Positions 60,786 through 64,000 of a stretch of DNA of 64,000 bases are shown here, one piece after another. Location of the stretch: contig OY780932.1 of NCBI GenBank assembly GCA_963675945.1, positions 2,480,001 through 2,544,000 of the forward strand, written 5' to 3'. Position 1 is the stretch's first letter. Each line of letters begins with the position of its first letter. The DNA is from G963556115 sp963675945 (lineage in GTDB: Bacteria > Planctomycetota > SZUA-567). Below the pieces are notes generated by a model that did no database searches, was not told where the DNA came from, and saw only the letters and a list, made by a program, of their open reading frames with translations. The position numbers and the translations under genes are program-made.

Positions 60786-62135
60786 ATGTTTGATACATTA
60801 TCAAAAGTTCTTGGTGTAAAAGAACTGCGTGGTAAGATAGCGGCAACTTTGTTGCTTATCCTCGTGTTCAGAATCGGTAAATTTATTCCGACACCAGGAA
60901 TAGACTATAAAGCACTTAGTGAATTTATGAATGAAATGGCTGCCGGCGGTGGAGCTTCCGGTACTATTTTCTCTATGGCTGATATGATGTCTGGTGGTGC
61001 AATGAGTTCTGGTTCTTTCTTTGGACTCGGTATTATGCCGTATATTACGGCTTCAATTATCTTTCAGCTGTTGGTCGCGATTGTTCCTGCACTATCTAGA
61101 ATTGCTCATGAAGGCGCTGCGGGAAGAAAGAAGATTAATCAATATACAAGAGTTTCTACCGTATTTCTTTGTATTATTCAGGCGGTGATGGCATGTAGTC
61201 TGCTTATTGGTGCGTCTGAGCAGAGCGGAACTGCTTTTGTTGCGGAAAACGCGCAAGGCTTTAGTTTTTACTTTTATGGAACCATAAGCCTAACTGTAGG
61301 TACAGTATTTTTGATGTGGCTAGGTGAGCAGATTGATGAATTTGGTATAGGCAATGGTATTTCGTTGATAATTATGGCTGGTATTATCTCGCGTATGCCT
61401 AAAGCACTCAAAGATATATTTGCTAATTTTGGTCAGGCTGATGGGATGACGCCATTTACCGTTACGGTAATCTTTGTGCTCTTTATAGTTATGACCCTAG
61501 CGGTGGTGATGATAACGCTCGGAACCCGCAGGGTTTCGGTACAGGCGTCAAAGGCTATGCGTGGGCGGATGATGGTCGCGCAGCAGCAGCAGTATTTGCC
61601 ACTCAGAGTCTGCCAGGCAGGAGTAATTCCTATTATCTTCGCACAGGCGATAATGTCGGTTCCGATGTTTGTAAGTAGTTGGATTGATGAAGCGATGGGC
61701 TGGCATCTATCTGGATTCTTCGGAATGGGATCGTATATCTATACTGTATTATATGTACTTTTGATTATATTCTTCTGTTATTTTTATACAGCAATTACTT
61801 TTAATCCGACAGAAATGGCAGACAATCTTAAGCAGAGCGGTATGTACATGCCTGGTATTAGGCCTGGTAAGCGTACAGCTGATCAACTTGAGAAAATCAT
61901 GACTCGTATTGCACTTGCAGGTAGTATCTTCCTGGCTTTTGTAGCGGTTGTTCCTCAGTTTGTTAGTAATGTAATGGGTGTTGATTACACGGTTGCAGGA
62001 ATGCTGGGCGGTACCGGACTACTGATTGTTGTTGGAGTGGCTCTTGATGTGGTGCAGCGGGTAGAGAGTTATCTACTGATGAGAAACTATGATGGTTTTG
62101 GTGTTGGTGGTGGAAAGGTGCGAGGACGTCGTTAA
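60786..62135 (+). CDS. secY: Protein translocase channel subunit SecY
   Basis: This is the inner-membrane Sec channel, 449 residues and ten transmembrane helices. Landmarks are the plug region after TPGIDYKALSEF, SFFGLGIMPYITASIIFQLL, GNGISLIIMAGIISRMP, the cytoplasmic loop QQQQYLPLRVCQAGVIPIIFAQAIM and NPTEMADNLKQSGMYMPGIRPGKRT. The secY-map-infA order without adk between secY and map is seen. Confidence 0.96.
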   Translation: MFDTLSKVLGVKELRGKIAATLLLILVFRIGKFIPTPGIDYKALSEFMNEMAAGGGASGTIFSMADMMSGGAMSSGSFFGLGIMPYITASIIFQLLVAIVPALSRIAHEGAAGRKKINQYTRVSTVFLCIIQAVMACSLLIGASEQSGTAFVAENAQGFSFYFYGTISLTVGTVFLMWLGEQIDEFGIGNGISLIIMAGIISRMPKALKDIFANFGQADGMTPFTVTVIFVLFIVMTLAVVMITLGTRRVSVQASKAMRGRMMVAQQQQYLPLRVCQAGVIPIIFAQAIMSVPMFVSSWIDEAMGWHLSGFFGMGSYIYTVLYVLLIIFFCYFYTAITFNPTEMADNLKQSGMYMPGIRPGKRTADQLEKIMTRIALAGSIFLAFVAVVPQFVSNVMGVDYTVAGMLGGTGLLIVVGVALDVVQRVESYLLMRNYDGFGVGGGKVRGRR

Positions 62136-62152
62136 GCCTCCATGGTATTAAG

Positions 62153-62938
62153 ATGGAACAACCAATACTCAAGAGTTTTCAAGAGATAGAAAAGTTACGG
62201 AAAGCCAATCATATAATTGTTAAAGCTCACGATTTGGTCGCTGATATGATTGAACCGGGGGTAACGACAGCAGCTCTGGACGAAGCTGTAGAGTCATTGA
62301 TCCGAAGTTATGGTGCGGAACCAACGTTTAAAGGGTATCCTAGTCATAATCGCAAGGTTAAGCCATACCCGGCATCAATCTGTGCGTCAATAAATGATGA
62401 AGTAGTACATGGAATCCCGTCTACTGAGCGGTATCTGGAAGATGGAGATATTATCAGTATTGACATTGGAACCAAGATAGATGGTTTTTGTGGAGATGCG
62501 ACTAGGACTTTCTTTGTCGGTAATGTTAGCAGTGAAGCCAGGAAGTTGTCAGATGTTTGCAAGCGTTCTTTGGATGAAGCGATAGCGTTGCTTAGACCGG
62601 GGATAATTCTTCGTGAAGTCTGTGCAAAAATACAGAATGTGGCCGAGTCTGCAGGCATGAGTGTTGTCAAACAGTTTGTCGGGCACGGTATAGGTAGGGA
62701 TATGCATGAACCACCGCAGATACCTAATTATGTATCTCGATCGTTGACTAATCTTGATATCGAATTACCTGTTGGATCTGTACTTGCGATTGAGCCGATG
62801 GTAAATCTGGGCGGCTCTGAAGTTAGACTGAAGAAGGATGGCTGGACGGTAGTGACTAAGGATAAGAGCCTTTCTGTACATTGGGAACACTCAGTCGCTA
62901 TAACGGAGAGTGGATGTTCTGTTTTGAGTGAGATATAA
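62153..62938 (+). CDS. map: Methionine aminopeptidase type I
   Basis: This is a 261-residue metallopeptidase removing initiator methionine. It has SICASINDEVVHGIP, metal ligands in ISIDIGTKIDGFCGDATRTFFVG (two Asp), QFVGHGIGRDMHEPPQIPNY (His), LAIEPMVNLGG (Glu) and HWEHSVAITESG (Glu). There is no N-terminal zinc extension, so it is type Ia. infA follows after 1 bp. Confidence 0.96.
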   Translation: MEQPILKSFQEIEKLRKANHIIVKAHDLVADMIEPGVTTAALDEAVESLIRSYGAEPTFKGYPSHNRKVKPYPASICASINDEVVHGIPSTERYLEDGDIISIDIGTKIDGFCGDATRTFFVGNVSSEARKLSDVCKRSLDEAIALLRPGIILREVCAKIQNVAESAGMSVVKQFVGHGIGRDMHEPPQIPNYVSRSLTNLDIELPVGSVLAIEPMVNLGGSEVRLKKDGWTVVTKDKSLSVHWEHSVAITESGCSVLSEI

Positions 62939-62939
62939 T

Positions 62940-63155
62940 ATGGCAAAAGAAGAATCAATACCTGTAGACGGTATAGTAAAAGAAGCACTACCAAATGCAC
63001 GATTTAGAGTTGAACTAGAGAATGGGCATGTTGTTTTAGCACATATATCTGGTAAAATGCGGCAGCATTTTATTAAAATTCTCCCTGGAGATACTGTAAC
63101 AGTTGAACTTTCTCCTTATGATCTTACCAAGGGTAGAATTACATATAGAGGATAG
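62940..63155 (+). CDS. infA: Translation initiation factor IF-1
   Basis: This is a 71-residue OB-fold protein occupying the 30S A site during initiation. It begins MAKEESIPVDGIVKEALPNARFRVELENGHVVLAHISGKMRQHFIKILPGDTVTVELSPYDLTKGRITYR, essentially the bacterial consensus. ATG 62940 is the true start; four codons upstream lie in map. Confidence 0.97.
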   Translation: MAKEESIPVDGIVKEALPNARFRVELENGHVVLAHISGKMRQHFIKILPGDTVTVELSPYDLTKGRITYRG

Positions 63156-63185
63156 AATAATACTTAATATATAGAGGAGAGTAAT

Positions 63186-63302
63186 ATGAAAGTTGGACCA
63201 TCAGTAAGAAAGCGCTGTGACGGTTGCCAGATCATTCGCCGTAAAGGCATCATCCGAGTCATCTGCAAGTCAAATCCAAGACATAAAATGCGTCAGGGCT
63301 AA
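63186..63302 (+). CDS. rpmJ: Ribosomal protein L36
   Basis: This is a 38-residue zinc-ribbon 50S protein read directly from ATG 63186: MKVGPSVRKRCDGCQIIRRKG, then IRVICKSNPRHKMRQG. The zinc ligands C11, C14, C27 and H33 are all present (C+ form). An AGAGGAG ribosome site precedes the ATG. Confidence 0.96.
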   Translation: MKVGPSVRKRCDGCQIIRRKGIIRVICKSNPRHKMRQG

Positions 63303-63323
63303 AAATAGTAAAATAGTACTTGT

Positions 63324-63352
63324 TTGTTGTGGTAAAATGACTATGCTATAAA
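63324..63352 (+). promoter_or_regulatory. Candidate internal promoter and leader hairpins before rpsM
   Basis: TTGTTG (63324-63329) and TATAAA (63347-63352) are 17 bases apart in the 139-bp gap between rpmJ and rpsM. Downstream are two hairpins, AGGTCAA/TTGACCT (about 63369-63392) and AAGTGG/CCACTT just before the ribosome site. They may serve alpha-operon control, which in E. coli is by S4 through an rpsM-leader structure. Confidence 0.45.
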
Positions 63353-63441
63353 AGATAGTCTTTTTATAAAGGTCAAGTATATAATTTGACCTGAATTTAT
63401 ATGGCTACAAAGTGGGAACCCACTTAACACAGGAGAGATAG

Positions 63442-63825
63442 ATGCCAAGGCTTTTAGGTGTTGATATTCCAAATGACAAAATTGTTGAAATAGCCCTAAC
63501 CTATTTGTATGGGGTTGGAAGAAAGACTGCGCTGGATATCTGCGATAAACTGAATTTAAAACTCGGTATGCGTGCAAAAGATCTTACAGAAGCAGAACTC
63601 AAGCAGATTGCAAGTATGCTGGAGAGTGAATATGTTATTGAAGGTCAGTTGAGAAGACAGATTAATCAGAATGTTGTCCGTCTCAAGAAGATTGGCTGTT
63701 ATAGAGGGATTCGCCACGGTCGTGGGCTCCCCGTCAATGGTCAGAGAACCAGAACTAATGCTCGTACCAGAAAGGGTCGTAAGAAGACTGTTGCCGGTAA
63801 GAAGAGTGTTAAGGCTATGCGTTAA
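63442..63825 (+). CDS. rpsM: Ribosomal protein S13
   Basis: This is a 127-residue 30S head protein contacting P-site tRNA and the 50S bridge. It begins MPRLLGVDIPNDKIVEIALTYLYGVGRKTALDICDKL and ends with IGCYRGIRHGRGLPVNGQRTRTNARTRKGRKKTVAGKK. AGGAGAG lies upstream of the ATG. Start of the alpha-operon part. Confidence 0.96.
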   Translation: MPRLLGVDIPNDKIVEIALTYLYGVGRKTALDICDKLNLKLGMRAKDLTEAELKQIASMLESEYVIEGQLRRQINQNVVRLKKIGCYRGIRHGRGLPVNGQRTRTNARTRKGRKKTVAGKKSVKAMR

Positions 63826-63866
63826 TATTTGATTATATTATATTATATATACATGGAGCATATAAA

Positions 63867-64000
63867 ATGGCGAAGAAGTATCGCAAAAAGAAGGTAAAGA
63901 AGAGTGTGGCAAAAGGTATTGCCCACGTAAAAGCTACTTTCAATAACACAATTATTACTATCTCAGATATCTATGGTAATTCATTGGTATGGTCTTCTGC
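63867..64000 (+). CDS. rpsK: Ribosomal protein S11, N-terminal part (runs off the window)
   Basis: The first 44 codons of S11 are present, starting MAKKYRKKKVKKSVAKGIAHVKATFNNTIITISDIYGNSLVWSSA, the conserved S11 N-terminus. The reading frame is open at the window end. rpsD, rpoA and rplQ would be expected next. Confidence 0.95.
   Translation, partial: MAKKYRKKKVKKSVAKGIAHVKATFNNTIITISDIYGNSLVWSS

Overview
The window is a block of bacterial chromosome dominated by housekeeping genes. It looks like a Gram-negative, probably anaerobic bacterium. Supporting signs are a meso-DAP-type MurE, lipoprotein signals, an outer-envelope style division cluster, type-Z S14, a 2-hydroxyacyl-CoA-dehydratase-like protein and a tripartite tricarboxylate transporter. 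I lean towards the PVC superphylum (Lentisphaerota, Kiritimatiellota or Verrucomicrobiota), but this is an impression from gene content and has not been tested by phylogeny. There are no insertion sequences, prophages, CRISPR arrays or rRNA genes.

Layout. 1-6.2 kb: a partial SulP transporter and an orphan FliG-like protein on the minus strand, then a plus-strand run (degenerate nuclease-like protein, DJ-1 family, HgdB-like, flippase-like membrane protein). 6.2-14.4 kb: minus-strand genes (small lipoprotein, EttA, siroheme-synthase-like, membrane protein, ArgS, FumC, PurU, patatin). 14.5-16.3 kb: SixA, a membrane protein, tRNA-Gln and L33. 16.3-20.8 kb: minus-strand PlsY, GAF-PP2C, Memo, small membrane protein, Ser/Thr kinase and a free-standing lipoyl protein. 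20.9-24.6 kb: ThiF/MoeB-like protein, a lipoprotein-RDD-Maf fusion and a FliF-like ring protein. 24.8-38.3 kb: a division and cell-wall cluster, rsmH-ftsL-ftsI-murE / murF / structured RNA / mraY-ftsW-murG-murC-ddl-ftsQ. It has no murD, ftsA or ftsZ. 38.4-43.2 kb: MgtE and TctBCA. 44.2-51.7 kb: gap, a methyltransferase, dnaG, rpoD and a zinc-ribbon coiled-coil protein. 52.2-64 kb: the ribosomal S10-spc-alpha block, starting at rplD behind a leader terminator and running into a truncated rpsK.

How the genes work together. The division cluster makes UDP-MurNAc-pentapeptide (MurE, MurF, Ddl, MurC), moves it to the lipid carrier (MraY, MurG) and polymerises it at the septum (FtsW, FtsI, FtsL, FtsQ). 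The ribosomal block supplies large- and small-subunit proteins with SecY, methionine aminopeptidase and IF-1. DnaG and RpoD form the usual replication/transcription pair.

Most interesting points. (1) Orphan FliG-like and FliF-like proteins lie about 22 kb apart with no other flagellar genes. (2) A lipoprotein, an RDD membrane domain and a complete Maf nucleotide pyrophosphatase are fused in one chain. (3) About 400 nt between murF and mraY has no convincing gene but at least ten perfect helices, which suggests an unrecognised structured RNA. (4) The rplD leader has a terminator whose 3' arm can pair with an earlier segment, as in attenuation. (5) Conserved residues are lost in a GAF-PP2C protein, an arginyl-tRNA synthetase HIGH motif, ribosomal protein L2 and L33.
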